Source of the DNA: Ficedula albicollis
Lineage: Eukaryota > Chordata > Aves > Passeriformes > Muscicapidae
DNA: 64,000 nucleotides
Assembly (NCBI RefSeq): GCF_000247815.1
Contig: NC_021676.1
Coordinates: 7,022,793 to 7,086,792 of the forward strand
Direction of reading: 5' to 3'
The first letter of the stretch is position 1. Each line of letters begins with the position of its first letter. This document shows, piece by piece, positions 27,651-41,535 of the stretch. A model generated the notes under the pieces. That model had not been told where the DNA came from. It ran no database searches and saw only the letters and a program-made list of their open reading frames with translations. The position numbers and the translations under genes are program-made.

Positions 27651-30600
27651 ATGCAAGCTTTTTGCAGCCTTTATGATTCTTAATTCTTTTAATTTAGTGA
27701 GCAAAACAGCAAGCCACCAAAAAAGGATTATGATTGTATTAGGTGACATGCACAAGACTACTCAGCTTTCCCCAATTTAGTGTCAAAATATTTCTGTAGC
27801 ATAGCCCTAAGATACCATCAGCAAACCTGGATCAGCAGATCAAAGGAGATTTCCAAAAGATGGACAATCACCTGCTGAGAGCCTGCAGTGAATAAGCCCA
27901 TGAGTAATTACAGTGGCTGTGTTATTTGTGACATCACTGCTACTCAGATTTTCCTGAGTGACACCAGAACCTGCACATGGAGAAGGGATCTAGCTAAAGA
28001 CTGTTCCCACCTTTAAAAAGCAGCTGCAGGGATGGCTCAGCTATCAGATTAAGAGGAGCAGCCGTGTCAGCCCTCTTGGTGTCCTTTTGGCAGAGTCCAA
28101 AATGCTACTCCCAGGACAAGTTGCTCCTTCTGTGCATGGAAAATTACAAAGGTGACTCCCATTTATAAAAGATGATGCACCAGAGCCCCACAGGAATGGA
28201 CCCATCTGTTGACTGTAGCAAGGCTACATTTGGAAAAGGCAAGAGAAACAAAGGTTTCCAACTCTCTTTCCAGCAACAATTTAAGTTTTCAGGGCGTGCT
28301 GGCAGCAGTCACAGCTATTTATCTGCAGCCTGCAAGGGGCTATTCAAACATGCCAGGTTTTCTGCTCTATGGTCATCTGAACTTCAGCATTTCCACTCAC
28401 ATCATGCGCTGGCTCCTGGTGTTTTTCCTGCTGGATCACAGCAGGGGTGTGGGAGCAGCAGGCAGCTGGTGGCCACGGGCATGGCCCCACATCCCCGGCA
28501 CAGGGCAGCCCTGAGAGTGCCCAGCTGTGCCCTGCATCCCACACACCCACCCATGGTCTGTGCCAGCCCTGCCTAACCCTGAGCAGAGCCACAGACCGAG
28601 TGTGGGGAGCAGCCTGGCCAAAAACCAGCTTTGCTCCTGCACGGCTACTGCTATCTCCAGAACTTTTCAGCCACCCTCTGCTGAAGTCAAGTAAATTTCC
28701 ATTGACTTCTACAACTGCTGGGGCACAGTTTGCTTAAGTGTTTCCAGACTTTGGCCCTTCCAGAAAACACCTTGGCCAGACATAAAACAATAGCAGGAAT
28801 CCATCAAACATTTGAGTATTTGCATAAGCCAAACAGATAAAATTCGAGAAGAGGTTTGGTTCTTGGTCCTTATCAGTTATCAATTCCTGGATGGATACCT
28901 ATTGAGAGAGATTTAATAAAGGTTTCTAATAGCAATGAGGTAAAGAAACAGCAATATAATATAAGGTTTTCCTTCAAACAGAGCTAAGGGGTATGTGATG
29001 ATGCATATTATAAACACATGTATATATTTATCTTACCATACATAATTACCTAACCTTGGTCTTTTTCCTTGGTGTGAGACTCACCAGGGTCATGTTCCAG
29101 ATTTGAAAAGATGGCTTCCAGGCATCAGACCAAAATTAAGCTTCTTTATTAATTTTAGATTTAGATTTTAGTCTAGGAAAGGAATCATTCGAGATACCCA
29201 CAGACTAACATAAGTAAAATACACTTTTTAGCAGCAGAGGAAATTTTCAAAGCGTGACAAATTTAATTTTGCTTGGGTCTGCAGCTAAAATCAAATCAAT
29301 TAGAAAGCTGAGGACCATGAAGAAACACATGTAACTGGATTAGTTCATTCCATGAACATGAGAGACAGCAGGCACAGAATGGGCTGAGGCCCACAGTGTT
29401 TGTTACAACTCAGAATTAAATTCCTCATCCTGGTACAAACTGCTTGCTTGACTTGGGCTGATTCACATCAGGCCCTGAGGCAATATCTGAAAAAATGCCC
29501 AGGGCTGCAGGGAATGCTGTGGACACTCCAGGGAGGAGCAGTGGTGCTCTGTGCCTGCCGTCCCTTGTTTGTTCTCCCGTCAGCATGACCACGATGGAGA
29601 GATTTGCTCAGTGTGCCTCAGTTCCTGTGTGCACAGACACAAAATAGCATTTTTTGCTCCCGTCCTAGGGATATGTAAAGGTTTAAAATGCAGGCTTTGC
29701 AACAACAGACAGATAGTAAGAGGACAAGCTTTCAGACTCAAAAGTACCCCATGGAGAAGATTCTGGTTCCAGAACAAAGCTGGAGACTTGGGACCCTTGC
29801 AATAGACTCACCCAAACCTCCTGTGCTGCCACAGTACCCTGCAGTCCTTGGGATGGGGTGCAGAGTCACCCCAGCCCCTCCAGCTCCTGCCTGTCCTTGC
29901 CTCTCTGGATGCAAAGCCTCGAGCTGGGGAGTTTAATAAATGCTCTGCTGGCTCCTACATAGTGATTTTCTGTGACTCACAATTAATGCCAGTGAAAATC
30001 ATGTTTGATGTCATAGTTAATGGCATCTGAATCTGTGCAAAGGGTTAAATTTGGTGTGCTCCAAGGTGGCAACCTAAACAACCCAAATGGAGCCCAGGGT
30101 TACACCAGGAGCAAAGTGGAGAAATGTCCTGGGGTGACTTTGTGATGTTGAATTGTATTCCCATTCTCCTGTTTAGCCCAGAAATATGTTTTGTAAACCA
30201 GGACAAGAAAGCAGCCACTTGTCCAAGGCTGTGGATGAACTCTGTCCCAGGGCTGGAACTGAACTCAAGCCCAGCCCACCACACCCAAGTGCCTCTGCAT
30301 AAATCAAAGTCTTTTCTCTTTTACACAAAGGCACTGGAAATCATACTTACTGTTCAGACCTGCACTGATGATGATGTGGAAAAGTCAGATCACACCTTTC
30401 CCCCTTTTCTGCTGTCTTCTTCTTTCCAACAGCACTGGCTAGATGAGCATTTTGAATTCCTATATCAGATCAATTTTCCTTTGTTAAGAAAAGAGACTGT
30501 ATTAAAATTATAACACCATTGATGGAAAACTTAGTCACAAACGAGGTTGGGGTTTTTATTCTTTGTGCCAAACAAATCAAGGGAATGGTATCCCATTAAA

Positions 30601-32330
30601 TTATATACTGCATGTTAGCTTCATACTTAGGCAAAAAGTAAATTTGTGCAAGATTTCCAGAGGCTTTGTTTCACAAACAAAAAAAGAAATAGCCATGGGA
30701 AAATTACAAACCATTTGGCACTAAGGAAATTATGAATGCAATTTCCTGAGCTCAGTGTGCTGAAGGAGCTGCAGTAAATAGCTGTCAGGCAGCTTTCTCA
30801 AACAAAAGATTTTAGACTTGATACCCAGCTGTGAAGGAGATTTGTCTGTGCTGGACTTTTGTTCTCCTTCCAGTCAGATGGGATTTCAACTGGCTCAGTT
30901 TAGCTGGCATGAAGAGAGCATGGGTGTGTTGCCTTTGGTTTAAACCAAATTTTCTGGGAATCATCTCTTAAGTAAAAATGACAGAACTCACTTCTTTGCT
31001 GAGTTCTGCTGAAGAAAAGTGATTTAACCATGATTTGAAGTCAAACTGAGAGACCCAAGAGAAAGATCTCAGACACATGCATGGCTGCAGAGAAGCTGTA
31101 TTTCTGCCACTTCCAAACTGAAATAAATCTCTTCAGTAAAAGCAGATTGGGATGTTTTTTTCCCCCCTCAACAGCTCAAGTGAGACTTGGGAACAGAAGA
31201 AGAAACTGAACCAAATGCAGGGGAAAATATTTGGCATTAGATATTTTGGACCTGATGAAGAACAGAAAAATTGTGCACAGACTGCTTAGATTTTGATGAA
31301 GCAGCACCAAAACAGCATTTTTTGAGAGCAGCTCTCTGCCATGAGAGGTGACAGAGGCGTGTCCCAAGACAAAAAGGGCTCTGGGTGCTGCTTTTTTCCA
31401 CCTCCCTCACACAAATCTGAGCTGGGATGTGAAAAATGCTGCAATTTGGGGGCTGTGAGTGCCTTGTGTCCCCCCTCCCAAAGCTGCTGGCTGGGTGCAG
31501 TGGGTGCTGCTGTGATGTGGCAGCACGTTGGAACCCTGGAAACTGGGAGATTTAAACATTAAACACTACCTCCCAAAAAAAACACCACTTAAAGCCATGG
31601 AGAAGGCTTCCAAAATTAAATGAGAAAACTAAAATCACAAGTGTGTAATTTAAATAAAAGGGTATACTATCACCTAATAAAAAAAATTTAGAATTTTAAG
31701 TCTTAAAGTGTAACAACATATAAAAAGCAAAGCAAAAGTTTTAAAACAAAATTTTGCCTTTCTTCTTCATAAATTTAAACAATATTTTGCAATTAAATAA
31801 GAAATGCACATTACAAGTCACAGATAATTACTTATTAAAAGTGAAAATAATGTAGGTGTCTGTTCTTAATTGAAACATTTAGCCTTAAAAAGCCTTGTAA
31901 AAAAATAGTCTTCATTTTTAACCTATTAAGTAGAAGTACTTTAGCCTTAAAAAGGCTTGTAAAAATATGTCTCCATTTTTAACTTATTAACTAAAAGTAC
32001 TATAAAACTGGCTATAACATAAATAAAAATTAATAAACATCAAAGTCCAAACAAAAAAGTCTTACACATTCAATCCCAACCTTAACAAAAAAAAATAAAA
32101 ACAAATGACAATAGCAGCAGGGCAGCAGCAGCTCTGGCTGCAGAAGGGTCAGTCAGAGCCTGGGCTGTGCCACTGCTCTGCCCCTGGCTCCCTGCAGAGA
32201 GGATCCTGCCCCTGCCAGTGTCCCTGGCAACTCAGAGCCACAAACATCAAGTGGCAGGAGCCAGGAGGGACAGAAGGCTTGGCCAAATTTGAAACCTGGT
32301 AACTGGCTATAAATATTTACACACTGAGCC
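27651..32330. other. No gene recognised
   Basis: Includes an AT-rich stretch at about 31.57-32.11 kb with a 62-bp duplication. It could be the 3'UTR of the orphan frame at 32.33 kb; a minus-strand AATAAA stands at about 30554-30559. Confidence 0.5.
31878..32001. repeat. 62-bp imperfect tandem duplication
   Basis: Units 31878-31939 and 31940-32001, both starting tttagccttaaaaag and containing catttttaac(c/t)tattaa. Confidence 0.9.
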
Positions 32331-32621
32331 TCAGCTTTGCTCGTTCTGCTGCATCAGAGGCAGGGCAGCCATGGATCCCAGGTATGAAATGTGCTGCTTG
32401 TAGTGCTCCAGGACTTTAAGCAGCTCCAGCATCTCCACCCAGTGTCCTGAGTGCTGGGGATGCTCCTTCTCCAGAGCATCCTCTGATGGTGGTGTACCCA
32501 CAGCAGAAGTGCAAACAGAGCTGCTCCAGTGCCATCCCGCAGCACTGCCCGGCCCACCTGGGCTCTTCTCCCTAGAGCACTGGAACTCAGCCTTGCCAGC
32601 ACTGCCGAGGCCAAGTTCCAG
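32331..32621 (-). CDS. Orphan open frame, possible last exon of an unrecognised gene
   Basis: On the minus strand a frame of 96 codons runs from a possible acceptor (gattccatag) to TGA. The first two thirds are low-complexity in character (Gly/Ser/Pro). The last third, HWVEMLELLKVLEHYKQHIS and YLGSMAALPLMQQNEQS, is an amphipathic helix-like segment with G/C-biased third positions, as in real avian exons. I do not recognise the family and did not find convincing upstream exons. It may be a genuine gene end, a pseudogene or chance. Confidence 0.3.
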   Translation of the reverse strand: MELGLGSAGKAEFQCSREKSPGGPGSAAGWHWSSSVCTSAVGTPPSEDALEKEHPQHSGHWVEMLELLKVLEHYKQHISYLGSMAALPLMQQNEQS

Positions 32622-35600
32622 CTATGGAATCTCCAACTAAATATCTGTAAAGCCAGGATGGCCCATTTTTTCCAGGGAGCTCTTTCACTCAGCCCTGACA
32701 CCCTTGTCACGAGCGCCGTCAGTCTGTTCTCAGCTCTGTCACAGGAGCACAGATTGCAGCTGAAGCAACAAGTCTCTGATGGAGCTGAGTTTAGGAATGG
32801 CACAGCACCACTGGCCTGGCTTCTCTCTAGCAGGACAATAGCCCTGAGCCCTCTCAGGCACTTGAGCAGAGCTGAGGGATTTTATCCACAGCAAACATTT
32901 CAGCAACAAAGCTGCAGCCCGTTCAGAGCAGAAAGCAGTCACAAGCAATCACAAAATTTGTTTGCCTTTTGTAAGAATTTGGACATTTTTGTGTGAGCAG
33001 CAGACACGGGTTTGGGGTTGCAGAGTAGAAAACATATCCCAGACATACCTTGTGCAGCTGCAGAACTGTGTCACTTGAGCTGCCCCATCAGAGGAATCCT
33101 TGATTTTGGACTTTGAGAAATGGACACCGATGCAAATAGTGACCTCAGACCACACAGACATCATCTAGCTAAAGAGCTTTAGGATGCTCAGGGCTATTTC
33201 AAAGCCAAAAATTAATGGCAGAGTACATGGAGAAAGGGAAGAAATTTGTATTAAACCTGGCCCATCTGTCTCTGAGATACACAGACATTTCCAATTCTCT
33301 CTTATTGCAGATGTCAAAAGCTTCAGAACCTGGGAGAATTCAGACAACATATCCAAAGCACCAGTGATTAATATTAACTATCTGAAAAAAGGGAAAGGCA
33401 ACCGAAGTTGCATCTCTTGTTCTCTTTCCTCTTGTACCTGTGGGAATTCTAAGAGTGAGCTGTATCACAGAAGAGCAGATTCAGCCATCCATCATCAAAG
33501 GGAGCAGAAGACACACTTCAAGGCTCTGCAGAGAATGAGGATGCTGTGAGGATGTGGAGACCTGCTGTCCTTAGCTGGTTTTAAGGTCAAACCCCTGGAG
33601 TTACTGCCCAGAAAAGGTGAATTTTGGTTCAGAACAGTACTAAGAGGAAGAAGGACAAGAGAGAAATCTTTGCTGCTCTCAGCCCAGGCACATTTACATT
33701 TTGAAGTGTTTCCATGCTCAGCCAGTTGGTGTTTTCCTATTCTCAAAGCATCCTTTGCCCTGCAGTGCCTGCCCTGCCCAGCACAGCACCCATGTGGGTA
33801 GGCTGGCAGAACTACCCTGGCTGCTGCAGGTGGAAGGGCTGACATGCTGTACAGAGCTGACAGCTTTAATTCATGCACATTTTTAATCTTTTTCCACATT
33901 CTTGGGAGCTTATGCACACAGGAAAGGGAGCAATGTTCACACATATCCTTAAAAGTAGCCATGACCACACTACTGTGGAACATGCAGGGTTAGGAGATTG
34001 CATCCATATATGGGCTCCTTGGGGCTGGAGCATCCCTGGCACCCCTGGGAGGAGGAGAGCTGGTGGAATTTCCTACAAAAGGACAATTAATAAAGTCCAA
34101 ATCCTTCTGTATATACACATGTCTAAATATTGGACAACAGATTCAAGGCTTTGCTACCCCAGGATCCTGAACCTTACAGGACTCCTGCACTCATTAAGAG
34201 GTTTGTAGCTCTGACCCAGGTTCTAAGTGCAGGGACTGTAGGGGTTGGAGATAGGAAAAGCACCAAGAGGGGCTTGTAATAGTAGGTGGTTTTTGCACCA
34301 CTTAATTCTGGTTTCTGGGATCCAACAGAGTTGTTTAAGGACTGGAACGTGCCCCAGAGCCCCTGGTCCCCACACACTGCTCTGAGAGCAGACCTCCAGC
34401 AGCCCTGAGCAGTGACAGGCGGGAATTCTGCTTTCCCTGGTTTGAGCTCTGCAGCCACAGCCTCACCTCTGCAGCAGCCAGCACCCTGAGACTTTGCTTT
34501 TCTTCTCCTCTGTGGTCCAGGAGCTTTCAGGGACATCAGAGCCACTGTGCTGCTGTGTCACTCCCTGCTCAGCCATGGCAGGGAGCAGGGCACCAGGAGC
34601 CAGACTGTCCCCAGCAAGGTGCAAAGCAGCTCTGATGTTCATGTGGCTGAAGGCACCAGGTGTGCTGCAAATGCCTTTGGGATAAATGAGACACACATCA
34701 CTGCCAGCTGCATGGGGGAGGTGGAGAGCAGGGGGCACACACAGTGTTTGTGCTGCTACTCCTGCTCCGGACACACAAACACTCCCAGTCCCTGGGTTCC
34801 CTCGTTGGCCTGGCAGATTTTGTGAGGGTTGTCAGCAAGGACACCATTTCTTCATTTCCACATTACTTGCCTTGTCTTCCAATCATTCTCCAGTCACAGA
34901 CACATGTGGCCAGAAGAGTTTTAAGCAATTTACTGTCGTGAGATTATATTTGGGCACTCTGGCATTGAGAGGCACTTCCACCTCCATCTCCTCTCTTCAC
35001 CTCACCAAGAAGTTTCCTCCATAAGACTCCCCACATCTGGTGACAAACACTGTTTTGGAGTTGTGACAGGAGAAAGTGCCATGAAGACCACAAATTGGCT
35101 GCAGATGTCAGCAAAGCCCAGTGCTAGGAATGGCCTGGTACCAGGTGATGTGACACACCTGTGGGACACAGGGAGCTGGGGGAGAGTTTGAATCAGCTCT
35201 GAGATCCATCAGCAGCTCATTTCTGACCAAACTCATCCTGCTTGTGGCCACTGGCCTTAAACTCCTCATTCTGAGAGCTTAATAGGAAAAAAAAAATGGC
35301 CAACAAGCAGCTGGGCTTAAAGGGAAAACAAGACAGAGGAGATGTCTGTGAGCACCTCCACGCTCCCAGGTGTTTGAGGAGGTGGTGGCTCCTGCAAGGG
35401 GCTCAGGGTGTCAGAGCAGTCAGTGCTGGAACAGGGTCTCCTCTCCTTTGTGCTGGATGGGGATGAGGTGTGGGGATCCCAGCAGGGCACAGGGAGAGGC
35501 TCTGGAATGGGGCTGGGCTCTGCATGGCCCACAGGGACACACTGGGGATGGACAACTGCTGTCCTTTCCAATATTGCCATCTAGAGGACCCAGCAAGGAC

Positions 35601-37588
35601 CAGAGCTCCTTGCAGGCCATGATGAGATAAGGAAGAATCAAAGCCTTGCTTTTTTCTGATTTTACTTCATACAAATGCTACCCCAGCATGATGTGGAGAT
35701 GCTGAGCCAAAGGTGCAGAACTGTCTGTGACTTTGGGCATGGCAATACAGGATTGCTCTAAAATCAGCCCTGTGATTTTTTTGAGGCTGTAGAAACCCAG
35801 TGTTGGCCCATTTCCCAGCAATTTACTGATCCCCACATGAAGGTGGACAGATGGCACTGACTGAAAGCTGCCCCTCATCAGCTCAAACTGAACAGAACTA
35901 ATAAAACAGGGACTAATCAGCAAATGACAGCTCTGTGCACCTGACCATGCAGAGAAGTGCCTTGTCCCTGCTTGCTGTGCCTCTGAACAGCACCTATTCA
36001 AAATTTGTTTGATGTGAGATGCCAGCTGCTGGCACAGAGAGCCCATCCCAGTGGGTGCCCAGCTGCAGCTGCCTGTGCTGGGCAGGGTGGATACAGAGCA
36101 GAGCATCCCAGCTGCATTTTGGGTGCTGGGGACACCACTCACCAAAGGTGAGGAGCCTGAATCATACCTTGTGTCAAGGAAACAATACATTTGAAGGGGG
36201 CTGCTGCACTTCTCCTGAGGGTTTGGGAAGGTGAAGGGATGCCAAAAGGCATTTGTTCAATTGCTAAATGATGCCCTTGTTTGCTTTAGTTATGTGCCCT
36301 GGTCCAACCCAAGCTGGGCTGGATCCAGTGGGATTAGTGGTGTTTATTCTGACTGTCAGGACATTGAGGTGGGAGTGTAGAGTGGAATTAGCATCATTTC
36401 ATAGCAAGAAAATAATGTAACACCTTTGTCTGCTGTCCCACTGCTGTGACTTCCAGTAGCACAGGCCACCCACGAGCAGCATGACACCAGGCAAGCCTCT
36501 CTCATTCAGGGTTTTTGTGAGCTGCAGTCTCAGTTTTGGGACAGCCCAGCAGGACAGCTCAGGATTCACCACCCCAAAGGCCACAGTCCCTTTGGAAAGC
36601 AGCACAGACACCCCCTTGGCTGCCTGCTGCTCTGGGTGGGAGGTAAGTGTGGTAAACAGGTACCAGGGCTACCCTGAAGCGAGGCAGAGATGGAAAAATG
36701 TGGTTTTACACCATCCAAGGGATGAAAGCTGATTCCTGAAGAGATTCCTGAAGTTTCTCAGGTATTCAGTACTGAAGGATTGTAGAGCATTTGAACAACT
36801 TGCCTTTTCAGCACACGGCACAAAAAAACAAAACGGTGCAGGTGGGAGTCAGAGGGCAGAACCACCAGCCAGAAACTCAAATTCAAGTCCTGGGGGATAC
36901 AAAAGCCTGGGAAAGCTCAGGAGCCTTGATTTTGCAAACACCCCATGGTGATGCCTCCATGCAGGTCCACTCACTGCCCCAGGGCTGGGAGTGAGCAGCA
37001 CGGTCCCAGCTGGATTTGCTGCTCCTGGAGGAGCTTTTGGCAACCAGAGCTGTTCCTGCAAGGAAGGTGTGTCCCAGGAACTGTGCACCCCAGCTCAGCT
37101 GCTCTCCAGTCCTGGGGTGCAGCACCCCTGGCTGCTGCCAAGGCCATGAACAAACTGCTCTCAGGAGGTCAAGTGGAACGTCGTCACTTTGCTACAGATT
37201 TATTTCCGTGTGAATTAATGAAACGGTACACACAATTCCAAAAAAAAAAAAATAATCTTTTATAGGCCCATAATCCTTCTTTCACAGTACAATGCAACAG
37301 TAGAGGATTTAGTCAGTGTAAACAGAAGGTCCAATAGTGATCATCAGCTATCACAGATCAGCTGCACAAACACCATAGCTACGGGGTTAATGCCATTACC
37401 ACACAAATTGACAGTACCAGTACAAATCATAACTTTACCTACAATGCTTTTTCATGTGCAAAAACCATGAAAATTCAATTTACAGAAGAAGGGCACCTTC
37501 TCTAAACCTTCGTGGGTCTGTAAAGTGCCTCCTCAGGGCTGTCTTATCCATTTGGCAAAGGTCTCAGCCCAGATTCTCCAAGGTACTC
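32622..37588. other. No gene recognised
   Basis: Short overlapping frames only. The minus-strand frames at 35.3-35.7 kb are Pro/Ser-rich in two phases at once and so not convincing. Confidence 0.5.
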
Positions 37589-37825
37589 AACTCCATCTGC
37601 AGCACAAAGCATCAGGGCTCTGCCTCTGCACACCAGGCATTCCTGGGTGCTCTGCTGCAGCCCAGCACAGAAAATTATCAGCTGAGGATGAATCCCATTC
37701 ATTTATGAAATCACTCCTGAATTTAAGCCGAGATTCATTCATTGACTAAAGCTATTCAAAACAGTCCTGGTTATATTATATCTGGATCATAATGTCAGAT
37801 ATATGGATCATAGAATCATCATTGG
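37589..37825 (+). repeat. Unit X, copy A (host flank of an LTR)
   Basis: Starts aactccatctgcagc and ends atcatcattgg. The same segment recurs at 38462-38690 and 39674-39902, each time followed by the start of the same LTR. Confidence 0.9.
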
Positions 37826-38460
37826 TGTCTTGGGGTGACTTTATGATGCTTGTATCCCAAACTGTCTGTTCTATTAATGTTGAATATTGAGTTCTGCAGC
37901 TTTAAGACTGGTTCCAAGAGTGAAGGGGAGAGAAGAGGTGCAGAGTTTGTTATCAGAGACTGCACTTGCTCCTCCTCATCCTTCACACAGACTGTTGTCT
38001 GCAGTGGAAGCAGGAGACAGCTCTCCTCTGCTCTTGGTTAGTTTCTGGCTAGCTGAGGCAGAGAAACTCCCTGGACTGTGGTTTTTTTTTCCCTTTTTCT
38101 TGGAACTGTTTGAACCTGCTCTGGACTGAAAAACCCAGAGGAGCACCAGGAGCTCACACCTGTGGCCCACCCGGGCTGTGACATTTCCCAGCACTGGAGG
38201 GACTGAGAACAGCCTGAGTGAGCTGGGCTGTGACCCACAGAAGGGACCCCTCTGAATTTGCCATCTCTTCAGAGCAGTGAGAGGTTTTGCTATTTAGTAT
38301 TGTTCATTTTTGTGCTGGGGAGTGCTTTGCCTGTTAAATAAACAGGGTTTTTTCCACTTCTCTCCAATGAAATATTTCCCTGAACCAGTTGGGGAAGGGA
38401 CTGCTTGAATCTGTTTCCTAGAGGGATCCCATTCAGAGGTTTTCTCCCAAATTTGCCCTT
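37826..38460 (+). mobile_element. ERVL-like LTR, copy A, nearly full length
   Basis: Begins TGTCTTGGGGTGAC right after attgg and runs through an AATAAA (about 38336) to 'cccaaatttgccc', 16-18 bases short of the end seen in the copy ending at 39666 (taaaccaggaca). No internal retroviral genes. Confidence 0.88.
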
Positions 38461-38461
38461 T

Positions 38462-38690
38462 AACTCCATCTGCAGCACAAAGCATCAGGGCTCTGCCTCT
38501 GCACACCAGGCATTCCTGGGTGCTCTGCTGCAGCCCAGCACAGAAAATTATCAGCTGAGGATGAATCCCATTCATTTATGAAATCACTCCTGAATTTAAG
38601 CCGAGATTCATTCATTGACTAAAGCTATTCAAAACAGTCCTGGTTATATTATATCTGGATCATAATGTCAGATATATGGATCATCATTGG
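38462..38690 (+). repeat. Unit X, copy B
   Basis: Same as copy A except that an 8-base piece (agaatcat) near the end is absent. Confidence 0.9.
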
Positions 38691-39666
<976 letters not shown>

Positions 39667-39673
39667 TACTCTT

Positions 39674-39902
39674 AACTTCATCTGCAGCACAAAGCATCAG
39701 GGCTCTGCCTCTGCACACCAGGCATTCCTGGGTGCTCTGCTGCAGCCCAGCACAGAAAATTATCAGCTGAGGATGAATCCCATTCATTTATGAAATCACT
39801 CCTGAATTTAAGCCGAGATTCATTCATTGACTAAAGCTATTCAAAACAGTCCTGGTTATATTATATCTGGATCATAATGTCAGATATATGGATCATCATT
39901 GG
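39674..39902 (+). repeat. Unit X, copy C
   Basis: Third copy, matching copy B where compared; the first bases differ (aacttcatctgc). Confidence 0.9.
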
Positions 39903-40003
39903 TGTCTTGGGGTGACTTTATGATGCTTGTATCCCAAACTGTCTGTTCTATTAACGTTGAATATTGAGTTCTGCAGCTTTAAGACTGGTTCCAAGAGTGA
40001 AGG
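39903..40003 (+). mobile_element. ERVL-like LTR, copy C, first 101 bp only
   Basis: Begins TGTCTTGGGG and stops at 'ccaagagtgaagg', joined abruptly to 'tcactcctgaatttaag', which belongs to unit X. Confidence 0.85.
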
Positions 40004-40105
40004 TCACTCCTGAATTTAAGCTGAGATTCATTCATTGACTAAAGCTATTCAAAACAGTCCTGGTTACATTATATATGGAAATGTAACCCATAAAATCATC
40101 ATTGG
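40004..40105 (+). repeat. Unit X-prime, diverged copy without LTR (empty site)
   Basis: Starts tcactcctgaatttaagctgag and ends aaatcatcattgg, where it continues into ttaacttcttctcc instead of into the LTR. It differs from copies A-C by several substitutions (ctgag for ccgag, cattatatatgg for tattatatctgg). Confidence 0.8.
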
Positions 40106-40861
40106 TTAACTTCTTCTCCTTTCATGTACTATCTAAACTGTTACTGATGTCAAAAGCTGAGTTATGGGTAATGTGTTGGCAAGATTACAGTGAGTGGATA
40201 AATTACTGAAGTCAAAGAGTCAGAGGAAGAGAGAAATGCTACCACAGCCATGGGGAAACATCAGCTTGTGGCCACCTTGCAGCAAGTTTTCACCTCAGCT
40301 GGGAATGCCTGGGAGAGAGCCCTGAGGCAGCAGAACTGTCCTGCACCTCCAGCTGCACCAACTCTGTAAATTGAATTCATAGTCAGGCTATACAGGAAAA
40401 AACAAGAGGTAGTTATTTATCATACCTCTTCAAAAAGGCAGAACGAACGAAAAACAGGATGTAGAAGTGATGCAGTAAACCTAAAATCAACAGGTTCCTA
40501 CTTTTTTTTTGTCCTTTTTTTGTTTTTTTAAACACATGAAGTTAAGTTACAGACATCATATAAAATGCACACTCACTTTATGGAATTCCTGCATAGTAGG
40601 AAACAAAGGCCAGTGCTAATCCAACAGCTTTGTTAACAGCGGGATGCCATTTACAGGTGCAAGGAAGATGCTCCAAATATATCCAAATATAAACAGAGCA
40701 TTACCTCCCTTCTAGGGAAGTCCTATGGCAACACTTAGACATTTTGTTCAGAAGGAAAATGAAAGCATTTTCTTGGGGATAAACTGCCAAAATAATTATT
40801 GTTTCACTTCCATAAATTTAAGGCAATGTTACTTAGACCTGAGAAAATGAAAAAAAAACCC
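40106..40861. other. Gap between LTR cluster and SLC9A6 3'UTR
   Basis: AT-rich single-copy sequence with T runs (about 40503-40530). No gene recognised. It could be a distal part of the SLC9A6 3'UTR. Confidence 0.5.
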
Positions 40862-40878
40862 AAACCAAACCGTGTAAA

Positions 40879-40884
40879 TTTATT
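40879..40884 (-). terminator. Candidate SLC9A6 polyadenylation signal
   Basis: AATAAA on the minus strand, followed within 15-30 bases by GGTTTGGTTTGGGTTTTTTT, a plausible downstream element. It is the first canonical hexamer I found left of the stop codon. Another canonical hexamer stands at about 37196-37201. Confidence 0.45.
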
Positions 40885-41513
40885 TTCTCAACTATACATA
40901 TATACTTGAAACTTCAGGATTTTCTGTCTCCTCCAACTCTCAGGTGGTGCTGGGGAAAACAGCTGTGGGGACACTGCTCTGAGGTCTCAGGGTCAGATCC
41001 TGAGAGATGCAGAGTTTGTTCCAAAGACAGCTAATGGGAGCTGTGAGTGCCCAGACTCACCTGGCTCTCTTTCATGTATTTTCATTTTAAATATCTCTGT
41101 TTAAGCCCTCTGGAGAGGGTTAACTCCCTCTCCAGAGAATGGGCCTGTAGTGCACCAGTAACCCTGAAAGGTTTGTATAGCAAAACTGTAGATAAAATAG
41201 ACAATAAAATTACATACAGTAAATTTCCATGATTCCCCCTTTCCCGGATAAAAAAGATGTCAGGGTTAACAGTTTCACTGCACCTTCAGCCACTCCCATA
41301 ACTACAGAATAAATCCTTTAACACTAGTGTGAATTGCAAATTGTTCTGTGCTCTTCCTCGAAAAACAAAAACGTAAATTAAAAACCAAAAATCAACTCGC
41401 AAACATTTCTCCTTAAATGACGAGAGACACAAGAAGGGTTGGGTGGGGACTGCAGACACACAGCATGCTAAGGAGTTACCAAACAAAGTGCAATGGTTTC
41501 TGACTCTGCGGGA

Positions 41514-41535
41514 GGACGGACGGACGGACGGACGG
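41514..41535. repeat. (GACG)n microsatellite
   Basis: Five and a half perfect GACG units inside the probable SLC9A6 3'UTR. Confidence 0.9.

Noticed and set aside
35317..35674. Two minus-strand frames rich in Pro and Ser, possible exon
   Set aside because: Two phases are open over the same bases with similar composition and no good splice sites or family match.
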